DNA of 64,000 nt from Spirosoma telluris. GTDB taxonomy: Bacteria; Bacteroidota; Bacteroidia; Cytophagales; Spirosomataceae. The first letter of the stretch is position 1. Each line of letters begins with the position of its first letter. This document shows positions 56,036 through 64,000 of this stretch, piece after piece. Position numbers and translations under genes: made by a program. The notes under the pieces were generated by a model, which had not been told where the DNA came from, ran no database searches, and worked only from the letters and a program-made list of their open reading frames with translations. The stretch covers positions 6,563,001 through 6,627,000 of the forward strand of contig QLII01000001.1 of assembly GCA_003259005.1 (NCBI GenBank), given 5' to 3'.

Positions 56036-57130
56036 TAAGTAGTCTGTAAGAAATAGTTTGCATTATTTTTTAACTTGCCCTCATGGGACGAGTAAACACG
56101 CCGATCCTGAGCGAGGAACAACGAATCGCTTTGGAATATGAACTAAAAACCAATGATAACCATAGCTTTCGAGCGCGCTGCCAGGCCATTCTGCTCAAAG
56201 CGGCCGGCCGCTCTTCAACAGATGTAGGCCAGATTGTGGGCATGTGCCATGTCAGTATCAATAGCTGGCTGAAACGATTCAAAACCAGTGGGTTAGACGG
56301 ACTCAAGACTAAGCCCGGACGAGGTCGAAAGCCCATATTGACCAAGCAAACCGATACAGATGCTGTACTAGCAGCCGTCAAAGCCAATCGCCAACGAATC
56401 CAACTAGCCAAAGCTGACTGGGAAACAAGTCGTTCGGCTGGTAGCCAGCCCGTCAGTGAGAGTACGTTCAGGACTTTTTTAAAAAGCTTGATGGCCGATA
56501 CAAACGCATTCGTCGACGAGTAAAAGGCCAACCAGACCCAGCCGTGTATGCTTACAAAAAAGAGCAACTCGCGGAACTGGAAGGCCTTGCCCAGCAGGGG
56601 CTCATTGAGTTGTTCTATGGCGACGAATCGCAGGTGTGTAGTGCGGGCTATGTGCCCTATGGTTGGCAATTTCCCGGCGAAGAGGTCTGTATTCGGGTTG
56701 AGAAGGGCTTTAAACTGAACTGTTGGGGCTTGATTAGCCGGCAAAACAAGTTGCATTGGGCCACCACCAATCAACGAATTACAGCCGCCTTTGTGGGTCA
56801 ACAACTGGATAGCTTGTCGTTGTCGATTCATAGACTGACGGTGGTAGTGTTAGACAATGCCAGGGTTCATCGAGCCGCATCCATTCAGCAGATGCGTCCC
56901 CTATGGGAGGCCCGTGGGCTATACTTGTTTTTTTTGCCGACTTACTCTCCTCACTTAAACATCGCTGAAACCTTGTGGCGACACTTAAAAGGAGGCTGGT
57001 TGAAGCCGGAAGATTATGCAACCGCAGATGATTTAGGGTATGCTCTCAATCGCTGTCTGGCAAACGTGGGCAAAAGACTGATCATCAACTTTAACCAATT
57101 TAATGCAAACTAATTCTCAAGGACTACTTA
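56036..57130 (+). mobile_element. IS630 family insertion sequence, about 1.09 kb
   Basis: The left end reads TAAGTAGTCTGTAAGAAATA and the reverse complement of the right end reads TAAGTAGTCCTTGAGAATTA. Both continue into AGTTTGCATTA, giving imperfect terminal inverted repeats of about 30 bases. TA stands at both borders, as expected for the TA target duplication of IS630/Tc1-type elements. The transposase lies between. The copy looks complete. Confidence 0.88.
56083..57113 (+). CDS. IS630 transposase, two overlapping frames joined by a probable -1 frameshift
   Basis: The first frame (to 56523) carries the helix-turn-helix (STDVGQIVGMCHVSINSWLK, then RFKTSGLDGLKTKPGRGR). The second has the DDE core: ELFYGDESQVC, VVVLDNARVHRAA and FLPTYSPHLNIAETLWRHLK. 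The frames meet at T TTA AAA (56478-56484), a heptamer of the X XXY YYZ type in the correct phase. A -1 slip there gives TFLKKLDGRYKRIRRRV and a 343-residue protein. Programmed slippage is known in several IS families. An ordinary loss of one A from the A5 run is the alternative. Confidence 0.88.
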
Positions 57131-57312
57131 ACTCAAAACAGGGTTACTTGTTAGTGGTGCATCTCAATAAACCCTCATTTTAATAAACAACTAGAAAATT
57201 GCTGACGAATCTCTATTGTGCAATTCTTTGCGGTACGCCGATACAGTTTGTTGACTAGAGGTTACCCTTAAATCCTGGCTTTTTTAACAATCAAGGGTCG
57301 CCAGACCTTATC

Positions 57313-59132
57313 CTACATTTTCCATGTTCTGAGCCCTAGCCATCCATTGGTTAGTAGGAGAAAGGTAATGACCGTTAGAGAAGTTGCTGTTGCTAATAAA
57401 TACCAGGAGAGAAGCCGGTTTCGTGCTCCGTTAAACGAGGCTAGGTTATAGGCTAGGTTTACAACTGATAGCAGACCAAAAGTTAGCGTTCCGGCAAATA
57501 TCAATAGTGATGTGGTTGTCACACTGGTGAGCTTGTATAGCAGATGCGAACTGTTATATACAGTCCCGAAAGCCATAATGGCCATAGCCAGGCAACTGGT
57601 AGCCACGACAGGCAAACCACTCATCAGTCGCTTCTGGCGGCTATGTTTTTGTTTGCCTACACGGGTCAGTATGGGGGCATGAAGGAAAGGACAGCCAGTA
57701 AACAGGAAACCAGCAAGATAGACCGACTAGTCAGCGCCCAGATTCCTGACACCTGCTCACAGTAGCGACCATTCATGACTAAAATCCGCTTGTTGCCGTT
57801 TTTAAGAAAAACAATAGTTGATGTGTTGAAGGCGCTGTTGGTGAATATCAACGGTCCAGTGGGTAGGACTTTGAATTTCTTCACAAGCATATTAAATTGA
57901 ACCGTGTCATCCTCCTGTTCGACCTTCAGTAACAGCAGCCGGTCGACAAAGCCCAGGATTTTGAAGCGTGGATTTTCTACCTGATAGTAGCCTAAATAAG
58001 GCGTGATGGCCTTTTTGTCAAGCGCAGTCGTCTTCCCTTTTGGGAGCGATCTGCCCTGTAACAAAAACGTAGTGATCAAACTCTCGATAGTCGCCAGTCC
58101 GTTTCCATTGGAACAGACCACAAAACCCAGGCCCAGGTCTCGGTTATATCGGTAACAAGATCGGAATGTCCCTAAAATCCCGCTGTGGCCTCTAAAGCCA
58201 TCAAAATCTTCAGTTCCAGCGCCATAACCAGATCGAATTCCTGCTCTGGCCGATAACGAGCTTTGCGGTTGTTCCATTCGTTCCAGGGATGATTGCCTAA
58301 TGACGCCATGCGTATTGCCCAGAAAACATTGGATTAACCGGACCATATCTTCGGCATCAGACCACAATGCGCCAGCCGGTCCGATTAGAAAGGTGGCTGA
58401 AGGGACCAGTTGGAGCTTCCCCTCCTGCATCGTATATTCTTTCGCATCCAGTAAGGGGTGTTGGCTATACAAATTAAAATTGGAGTGGACCATACCCAGC
58501 GGGCGCATTATAGTCTCTGTCAAATACCGATCGTAGCTAATCCCACTAAGTTTGGCAATGAGATAGCCCAGAATGGCATAATTCACATTGTTGTAGCTAA
58601 ATCGTTCCGAGGGTCTCCATCGACAGATCATCGAGGAGGTTTGCAGGCGCATCATTTGCCTGGCATCAAGCTCAGTAGGCGCAAGTGAGTACATACGATT
58701 TAGCTTGAAATCATCAAAACCAGTCGTATGCTCCAACAGATTGACTACCTGAACGGGATTCGTGCTTTCCCAGGGATTATGAACGGGAATTTCAGGGGCC
58801 AGGTCTCGAAGCTTGTCCGTTAATCTGATTTTCCCGTTTTCGGCCAGCTTCATGATCGCTAAAGCGACGATGCTTTTGGTGATCGAACCCATTCGGAACA
58901 GGGTCTGCTTGTTGACCCGACGGTGAGCGTTAAGGTCGGCATAACCAATGCCGCCCGCATACAAGACAGAATCTCGGTTAGTAATCCCTAGCATAAGACC
59001 GGGAATCTTCTTTTGCTGGACAATCGTAGTAATTGAATCGACCAGTTCCTTAATGGAGTTGATCGGTTTTGCTTTCTGGGCCCATACCTGCCCGCAGAAT
59101 AAGGCTAGATACAAAATGAGGAGCTTTTTCAT
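57313..59132 (-). CDS. Serine hydrolase (beta-lactamase family) with C-terminal membrane domain (frameshifted)
   Basis: Class C beta-lactamase/penicillin-binding-protein-like hydrolase, signal peptide ending GQVWAQK. The active-site motifs are SITK (residues 83-86), FSYNNVNY (YxN position) and FRGHSGILG (KTG position, HSG in this family). The catalytic part ends near residue 370, followed by a beta-rich domain. The G run 57673-57677 lacks one base; repaired, the protein continues SFMPPILTRVGKQK into four membrane helices ending WLGLRTWKM (606 residues). Likely a membrane-bound peptidase or esterase facing the periplasm. Confidence 0.88.
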
Positions 59133-59285
59133 ACCGCAAATGTTGAGCGGAAGGTCCTGTACCTCAAAATTTTAGGCACAGACGCCTGCTGATCGGGTGT
59201 AGAAACGGGTTTTCAGGACCTAAACAAGTAGCCTGCTGAGTAGACAATGGGAGCCGCTTTCATTTGCGGAGAGATATAGCCAATT

Positions 59286-60310
59286 TTGAGGGTGAACCTG
59301 ACAGAAACCTGGATTGTACAGCAGTTAGCGAAGCGGACCAACATACACGTCTTCTTAGCCCTCACATTGCTGGTTATTCTAAGCCTAATCGTTTTGTCAA
59401 GCCGATACTCGATCGACCTACTCCCGAGAGGGTCGTTTATCTATTTTTTCATTCTGACCAGTGTTTATGTGGGCCGGTGGCTAGGGGGGATTTGGCTAGT
59501 TAAGCGGGCGCTACTCACCGTAGCGGTTGCCAGTGCCCTACTTTTTGGTACGCTCTCGGCAATGGGCATTTCAGGCTGGATCTATCTTTCACAGTACCAG
59601 TCGGAGAATTTCTTCGTGACCATACCGTTGTTTACTGCTCTATTTATGGCCTTGGGAGCTGGGGCCAAAATAGCCAGAGCCGTCATCAGGCAGCAACTAA
59701 CCGAAGCCAATTTGCTGCGGCTGCATAAAGAGAGCGAGCTGAACCTGTTAGTTTCGCAGTTAAGCCCCACTTTTTATTTAATACGCTCAATAATATATAC
59801 GGCCTGGCTATCCAGGGTAATCAGCAAGTGCCGGACTACCTGGTGAAGCTCTCCATGCTGTTGAGATATTCGGTCTATCTGTCGAATGAGCGAATCGTCT
59901 CGTTAGGACGTGAAGTTGACTATCTACAGAATTATATTGACTTTGAATCCATTCGGATTGGCGAAAAGCTACAGTTGACGGTTTCGGTCGACGCGATCAA
60001 TACCGAATTGCCGGTAGCCCCCATGCTTCTGGTGCCTTTTATCGAAAATGCGTTTAAGCATTCCAAAAATGCGGCCAAACAACCGATCAAGATCGACATT
60101 CAATTAACGACCAGCGGCAGCGTTATCGACCTGGTTGTCAGAAACTCTTATAAACATGCATCCAAAGACAATGACCCAGGTCCATCGGGCGGAATGGGGC
60201 TTCAAAATGTCCGAAAACGATTGGCGCTCCTCTACCCAGGGAAACATGACTTGACGATCGAAAACGAGGATGCTTATTTTATGGCCCATCTAAGAATACT
60301 AACTAGCTGA
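59286..60310 (+). CDS. LytS-type sensor histidine kinase (frameshifted)
   Basis: Three to four membrane helices (VFLALTLLVILSLIVLSS, LTVAVASALLFGTLSAMG, TIPLFTALFMALGAGAK), then SELNLLVSQLSP, where the frame breaks at 59765-59768 (four C, five needed). Repaired, it reads SPHFLFNTLNNIYGLAI, the phosphoacceptor box, followed by VPDYLVKLSMLLRYSVYL and the N box PFIENAFKHSKN, and the G box GGMGLQNVRKRLALLYPG. 341 residues. The start is TTG 59286 or GTG 59292. It pairs with the LytTR gene one base downstream. Confidence 0.88.
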
Positions 60311-60311
60311 C

Positions 60312-61034
60312 ATGGACACCTTTACTTGCCTGATTGTCGATGATGAACCCATAGCGAGGGGAATTATCGCTTCCTTCTGCGCCCATATACCAGTACTTCG
60401 TATCGTTGGCCAGTGCGAAAACGCCTTCGAAGCAAAGGCAATACTGGCAGAAATGCCAGTTGACCTGCTGTTTCTGGATATCGACATGCCCGAACTCGAT
60501 GGTTTATCGTTTCTGAGAACACTGGACAAAAAACCTCAAGTCATTTTTACGACGGCTTACCGGGAGTTTGCGGTGGATGCTTTTGATTTAGCGGCTTGCG
60601 ACTATCTGTTAAAGCCAATTCCACTGTCACGATTTATGGTCGCCGTTGACAAAGCTATTACTACGCTAGGTAAAGCTGCGGGAAATCGTAACAACAAGCC
60701 TCCAACGAGCTACGTTACCAATTCGGACGAGTATCTATTTGTAAAGTCCGACGGCAAACTATTCCGGATCGTAAAGTCTGAATTTCTCTTTGCAGAAGCA
60801 ATTAGTAAGCAGGTAAAGATTACCTCCGAGACTGGGGTCTTGCTGGTAACGATCCCCCTGAACGGTTTAGAACAGAAGCTCACTGGTGCTGGGTTAGTGC
60901 GCATCCATCGATCTTTTCTGATTAATGCCTCGAAGATCGATTTCATTGAAGGCAACCGGGTCTATATCAGGGGAAATCCCATTCCCATTGGGGAGTATTA
61001 CAAAGAGGCTTTCATGAAGCAAATCGGGGCATAA
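60312..61034 (+). CDS. LytTR family response regulator
   Basis: 240 residues. Receiver: CLIVDDEPIARGIIA, LLFLDIDMPELDGLSF, FTTAYREFAVDAFDL, DYLLKPIPLSRF. LytTR DNA-binding domain: LFVKSDGKLFRIVKSEFLFAEAI, VRIHRSFLINASKIDFIEG, PIPIGEYYKEAF. Its ATG lies one base after the kinase stop, so it is tightly coupled to it. The direction and closeness to the serine hydrolase gene suggest, but do not show, that the hydrolase is a target. Confidence 0.93.
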   Translation: MDTFTCLIVDDEPIARGIIASFCAHIPVLRIVGQCENAFEAKAILAEMPVDLLFLDIDMPELDGLSFLRTLDKKPQVIFTTAYREFAVDAFDLAACDYLLKPIPLSRFMVAVDKAITTLGKAAGNRNNKPPTSYVTNSDEYLFVKSDGKLFRIVKSEFLFAEAISKQVKITSETGVLLVTIPLNGLEQKLTGAGLVRIHRSFLINASKIDFIEGNRVYIRGNPIPIGEYYKEAFMKQIGA

Positions 61035-61310
61035 ACTATGTTAACCAGATAATCTATTCCAATTCCGTATCAAAAAAAACCATTTATCGAATCCGGGGAC
61101 CGAAGAAAAACAAAGGCTCTTAGAAATTCAGGCAACTAAATCATAAACCCGCTTACCTGAGACCAAGGAGTCTCTATAATTCGGGCGTATACTGAAACTG
61201 CATTTAGCATGAAGTTTTGTACTTTGGCAATATATAAATGATTGACATTTTCTGTTAAACAGTAATTGAAAGTAGTTGAACGTCTTAACGAGTTCCATCA
61301 ATCCAATACC

Positions 61311-62102
61311 ATGCGAATAAACGTCAACGCCCTTAAACCAATTACCCTGCTTCTGCTGATTAGTCTACTCTCGTGTAATCATGAGGCTCCCTTGCCTAAG
61401 GTAGCCCCAATTGATGTGTTGATCACTAAACAAACTTCCGTTTATTATACTGAGGGAAAAAGACCCGTTTCTTTTGCCTTCCCAACACCTGATTCCGTTT
61501 TTTTTCAAAATACCACGCTTTATCGAGAGAGAATTGCGCAGGTTACCTATGAGTATGATGATCAGAAGCGGATTGTCAACTATCAAGGTACTGATCATAC
61601 GTACAGTGGAGACTTTGCCGGAACGTACACATACACGGCTCAAACGGTGACCCTTTATTCAAATAGAGTTCCTATGACTCCTTATGGGTTAAACGCTCAG
61701 GGGTATATTGATGCAGGTAATACCTATGACCAGAATGGTCACCTGATTGCCGCTAAAAGCAGTGAGAGCATTATTGTGAATGATAATATTATACAAACCA
61801 CCATCACTAGTCCACCAGCGCAAACGATGTATGAGTACGATTTGACGAAACCAAACCTACCTGACCCCTTTGAAAACCTATACGGTAAGCCAAGTTACAA
61901 TCTTCCTACCCAGGAGACTAAGCTATCGACTTACAGTGATGGAAAGACAGACAAAGCTGTGACGAGCTATAGCTACGAGTATGACGAACGGGGCTTACCC
62001 AAACGGCGTACTACGTATTTTGAAGTGGGTAGCCCAACCGAGTGGACTACAAAACGTACGTGGAAATATATAGTAATAACTGATTTTGACTTTTCTCAGT
62101 AG
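61311..62102 (+). CDS. Lipoprotein, hypothetical (YD-like repeats)
   Basis: Lipobox LLSCNHEAP. The body has two YEYDD/YEYDE segments (QVTYEYDDQKRIVNYQG, SYEYDERGLPKRRTTYFE) and a YGLNAQGYIDAGNTYDQNGH stretch, giving a beta-rich, RHS/YD-like look also seen in DUF4595-type Bacteroidota lipoproteins. 263 residues from ATG 61311; the upstream TTG adds only weakly coding sequence. Function unknown. Confidence 0.65.
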   Translation: MRINVNALKPITLLLLISLLSCNHEAPLPKVAPIDVLITKQTSVYYTEGKRPVSFAFPTPDSVFFQNTTLYRERIAQVTYEYDDQKRIVNYQGTDHTYSGDFAGTYTYTAQTVTLYSNRVPMTPYGLNAQGYIDAGNTYDQNGHLIAAKSSESIIVNDNIIQTTITSPPAQTMYEYDLTKPNLPDPFENLYGKPSYNLPTQETKLSTYSDGKTDKAVTSYSYEYDERGLPKRRTTYFEVGSPTEWTTKRTWKYIVITDFDFSQ

Positions 62103-62752
62103 TTGATATGATGCCGCTTTCAGGTTGAGCTGCAACAACTGGGGATAACAGATCGGTTTAATGGGTTTGTTGGGGAGAATAGTTCAATTTCTTGCGGGGA
62201 GGGTCAGCGCAGTTCCTGCTTTGATTCCCTTTCTAATTACGTCTAACAAATTCCTCCATTGAAATGACAAGTCAGCCCTGGCTACTTTTTAAATGTGACA
62301 TACATCACAAAATTGAAGCCCTTCTCGCAATGTGATCTACGTCACACAACCGCTTCCGTTTCCTAATACACTTTTGTGTCGTAATCAAAACGATGGCTAC
62401 GCTTTAGAACAAAAGGGTGCCATTGTTCGAACCATCTTTTTACAACAAAAGTCAGCAGACAATGGCAAAGACACTATTCATTACGGGTGCCTCGAAGGGA
62501 TTTGGTAAAATCTGGGCGTGAAGCGAGTAAGGGCGGGTACCGGTGTAGCCCAGGTTATCTGGCAAACTGTAGCCCGGGTAGCTCAGGCATTTTTAACCGA
62601 TGGTGATTCCGCAGTCTTTGCGGAGGATGCTATGCCTTTTGGCAAACTTCAAGGCTTATTTTCAGTGAGTCGATGATCCATTTTGTTCGTAAAAAAGCGG
62701 TAAACTCGTTAGGGGTTTATCGCTTTTTAATGCCCAAAATGAATTCGATTAT
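62103..62752. other. 650-base gap with gene relics
   Basis: Between the lipoprotein and the Crp gene lies no full gene. It contains a degraded SDR start at 62462 and an unidentified short open frame after it (see the separate entry). The rest, including near-repeats TGTGACATACATCACA and TGTGATCTACGTCACA at about 62295-62345, could hold regulatory sites: TGTGA..TCACA is close to a Crp-type half-site pair. Confidence 0.4.
62462..62676 (+). pseudogene. Short-chain dehydrogenase relic plus unidentified fragment
   Basis: ATG 62462 starts a peptide MAKTLFITGASKGFGKIWA that ends at TGA 62519-62521. This is the exact N-terminus of an NAD(P)-binding SDR (TGxxxGxG), with the rest missing. In another frame a GTG at 62518 opens a 52-codon frame (IWQTVARVAQAFLTDGDSAV) to 62676 that I cannot assign. 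The SDR stands divergent to the Crp-type regulator, as such regulator-oxidoreductase pairs often do, so this was probably the target gene before a deletion. Confidence 0.6.
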
Positions 62753-63337
62753 TCACGAACCCTTCCGTTTATATGTAAGCCGACTCAATGTTTCCCTTGA
62801 AACGCCCAAATAAGCGGCTATGAGCTGCTTGGGTACGAGATTATATAATTCGGGAGACAGTTTCAGTAGTTCCTCGTAGCGACCATTGGCATCGTTATTC
62901 ATAAAGGAAAGTAACCGCTTTTGGGCGGCCATATAGCCTTTGTTTGTCCTCAAGCGTAAGAACCGTTCGAATGGATGCAATTCCGTACACAGCTTTTCCC
63001 GATCATTACTGCTCAGACAAAGTACCTGTGCGTCCGTCACGCAGTCCACGGTGATAGTCGCTTTCACCTGATAAATCAAGGCATTATAATCGGAGGCCCA
63101 CCAGTTGGGCATAGCAAACTGAAGAATAAACATTTTCAGTTCATCATTCATATAGAACGTTTTTAAGCACCCGCTCAGGACGAAATACTCCGCATCAACC
63201 TCGTCACCAGGGGAAATGATGGCTTGTCCTTTTTTAAACGAAAGGGCTTTAAAATGGGAGAAAATGTACGCAAACTGATCGTCTGTAAGTCGGATACAGA
63301 GGAAAGGTCGGAATCGTTGAAGGGTTAATCTCGCTTT
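62753..63337 (-). pseudogene. Crp/Fnr family regulator, 5' end broken
   Basis: The frame from 63337 to the stop encodes a typical small Crp: LTDDQFAYIFSHFKALSFKK, then GQAIISPGDEVDAEYFVLSG, and a helix-turn-helix NLVPKQLIAAYLGVSRETLS. No start codon lies in frame before the domain; a TGA stands at 63338-63340. An ATG at 63361-63363 (MLATNWLSEKR) would join the frame if one base were added near 63330, giving about 203 residues. That matches the single-base losses seen elsewhere, so the gene may be intact in the real genome. Confidence 0.75.
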
Positions 63338-63461
63338 TCAGAAAGCCAGTTAGTCGCGAGCATCAAAAGGTATTTTCGAGACCAGTCACAATTGATTTAG
63401 TCTCAAAATACCCTCCTTTCATACGATTTGTATAAATCGTATTGGTAAGAAAGTCCGTCTG

Positions 63462-63608
63462 GGTTCCTTGCAAACCAATAATCAGGTAACGGGCACGCTC
63501 GACAAGGTCTTCACGGGCAGGCATGATGTATATGTGGTCGTTATGAAGCGCGACAAACCCAATGAGGGCATCATTCAGTTAAGCAGTATTCAGTTTAATC
63601 AGAATTGA
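63462..63608 (+). pseudogene. Truncated copy of the C-terminus of the ThuA/PQQ fusion protein
   Basis: 49 codons in frame, closely matching the last 49 codons of the gene ending at 49247: QTNNQVTGTLDK, GRHDVYVVVMKRDKPNEGII, QFNQN then TGA. Differences are mostly silent, with a few replacements (Trp to Leu, Ala to Val, Asn to Ser). The remaining ~1120 residues are absent. The divergence shows an old duplication, not an assembly artefact. Confidence 0.9.
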
Positions 63609-63630
63609 TTTTCTCTACTGCTATTATTTT

Positions 63631-63710
63631 TTTGTCCTTCCGACGTCAGGAGGAATTTCACGCTTGACAAATAGGCAAGTCGAGATTCCTCCTGACGTCG
63701 GAAGGACAAA
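63631..63710. repeat. Long inverted repeat, GTCCTTCCGACGTC core
   Basis: The 26-base arms 63631-63656 (TTTGTCCTTCCGACGTCAGG...) and 63685-63710 are perfectly complementary with a 28-base loop. It is related to the repeat at 43158-43241 (GTCATTTCGACG...GGAGAAAT), and like it lies directly downstream of a stop codon between converging units. Confidence 0.85.
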
Positions 63711-63747
63711 TAGTTTAACCGAGTTTTGCTACTCGAAAACAGGTAAC

Positions 63748-64000
63748 TTAATACGCAATAATCTCCTTTTTAGTGGACTCTATTTTCCGATACGGGTTAT
63801 CTAAAAACAATTGCATGAAGCGACTCATGTCTTGCCCGCCAACGCCATGCGCCTTGTTAATGAACAATAAGCGCTGGCTATTGGGCATGTAGTGATGAAT
63901 TTGATCAATATAGAGCGGGCGACAGGCGTTGTCCAGTTCGCCATCGGCTAGCAGGGCTGGTTTATTGGAATAAAAAGGCTGTTTCGTCTCGGGTTTTATG
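63748..64000 (-). CDS. Alpha/beta hydrolase, C-terminal part (runs off the window)
   Basis: The frame is open to the window edge and stops at TAA 63748-63750. The visible 84 residues include KPALLADGELDNACRPLYID (the strand that carries the catalytic Asp in alpha/beta hydrolases), then LLFINKAHGVGG with the catalytic His. The C-terminal helix ends KKEIIAY. A TAP-like or similar peptidase/esterase is likely; the substrate cannot be told from this end. Confidence 0.65.
   Translation of the reverse strand, partial: IKPETKQPFYSNKPALLADGELDNACRPLYIDQIHHYMPNSQRLLFINKAHGVGGQDMSRFMQLFLDNPYRKIESTKKEIIAY

Noticed and set aside
56070..56831. Minus-strand open frame of 253 codons across the IS630 transposase
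   Set aside because: Antisense to the transposase frames and spanning their junction; no recognisable product.
1..64000. A defence island, CRISPR array, prophage or biosynthetic cluster
   Set aside because: I looked for nucleases, restriction genes, regularly spaced direct repeats, phage structural genes and large synthases and saw none.

Overview
The window looks like a chromosomal segment of a Bacteroidota member, most likely order Cytophagales close to Spirosoma. This placement is an inference. It rests on the -7 motif TATCTTTG (Bacteroidota sigma consensus TAnnTTTG) upstream of rpsL and of the FAS1 gene, many signal peptides ending in AQ, lipoproteins ending in SC, CarboxypepD-reg/TonB-dependent proteins, LytS/LytTR pairs, DUF4374 and paired OmpH genes next to bamA. 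I saw no tRNA, rRNA, CRISPR array or phage module.

Layout. 1-16.5 kb is mixed housekeeping: an M23-like protein cut by the window edge, an IS relic, mpg, yicC, pdxA with a long disordered N-terminus, a hydroxyacid dehydrogenase, pyruvate carboxylase, a thioredoxin-like protein, a sterol desaturase with a Crp-type regulator, rpsL-rpsG, an aldose 1-epimerase-like protein and a cell-surface protein. 16.7-21.6 kb is envelope biogenesis on the minus strand (uppS, bamA, two OmpH/Skp chaperones). 22.6-25.5 kb holds three surface lipoproteins (one double-FAS1, two double-FKBP). 25.6-32.9 kb holds an SDR, a FAD oxidoreductase, a HAD nucleotidase, a 2Fe-2S protein, a sigma-like factor and a Gfo/Idh/MocA oxidoreductase. 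33.1-35.2 kb is a LytS/LytTR pair. 35.2-41.1 kb is a TonB-dependent iron or siderophore uptake module. 41.3-49.2 kb is carbohydrate-related (two ThuA proteins, a sugar-phosphate isomerase-like protein, GH125, and a giant ThuA-PQQ-PKD-cytochrome c-CBM fusion). 49.8-55.6 kb has an MG2/TonB-plug fusion and small secreted proteins. 55.6-57.1 kb is mobile DNA (a MITE-like element and an IS630 copy). 57.3-61 kb is a membrane-anchored serine hydrolase and a second LytS/LytTR pair. The end is eroded: a lipoprotein, gene relics, a Crp gene lacking a start, a truncated copy of the end of the ThuA fusion, and part of an alpha/beta hydrolase.

Two features cut across the whole window. First, at least 11 genes, including pyruvate carboxylase, are split by frameshifts, and nearly every one is repaired by adding a single G (or C on the other strand) to a G/C run. 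This pattern points to consensus error rather than gene decay, so the CDS below are given over their repaired spans. Second, many intergenic gaps carry long, nearly perfect inverted repeats. They fall into several sequence families that recur at unlinked places and in every gene orientation. This is the most system-like unexplained signal here.
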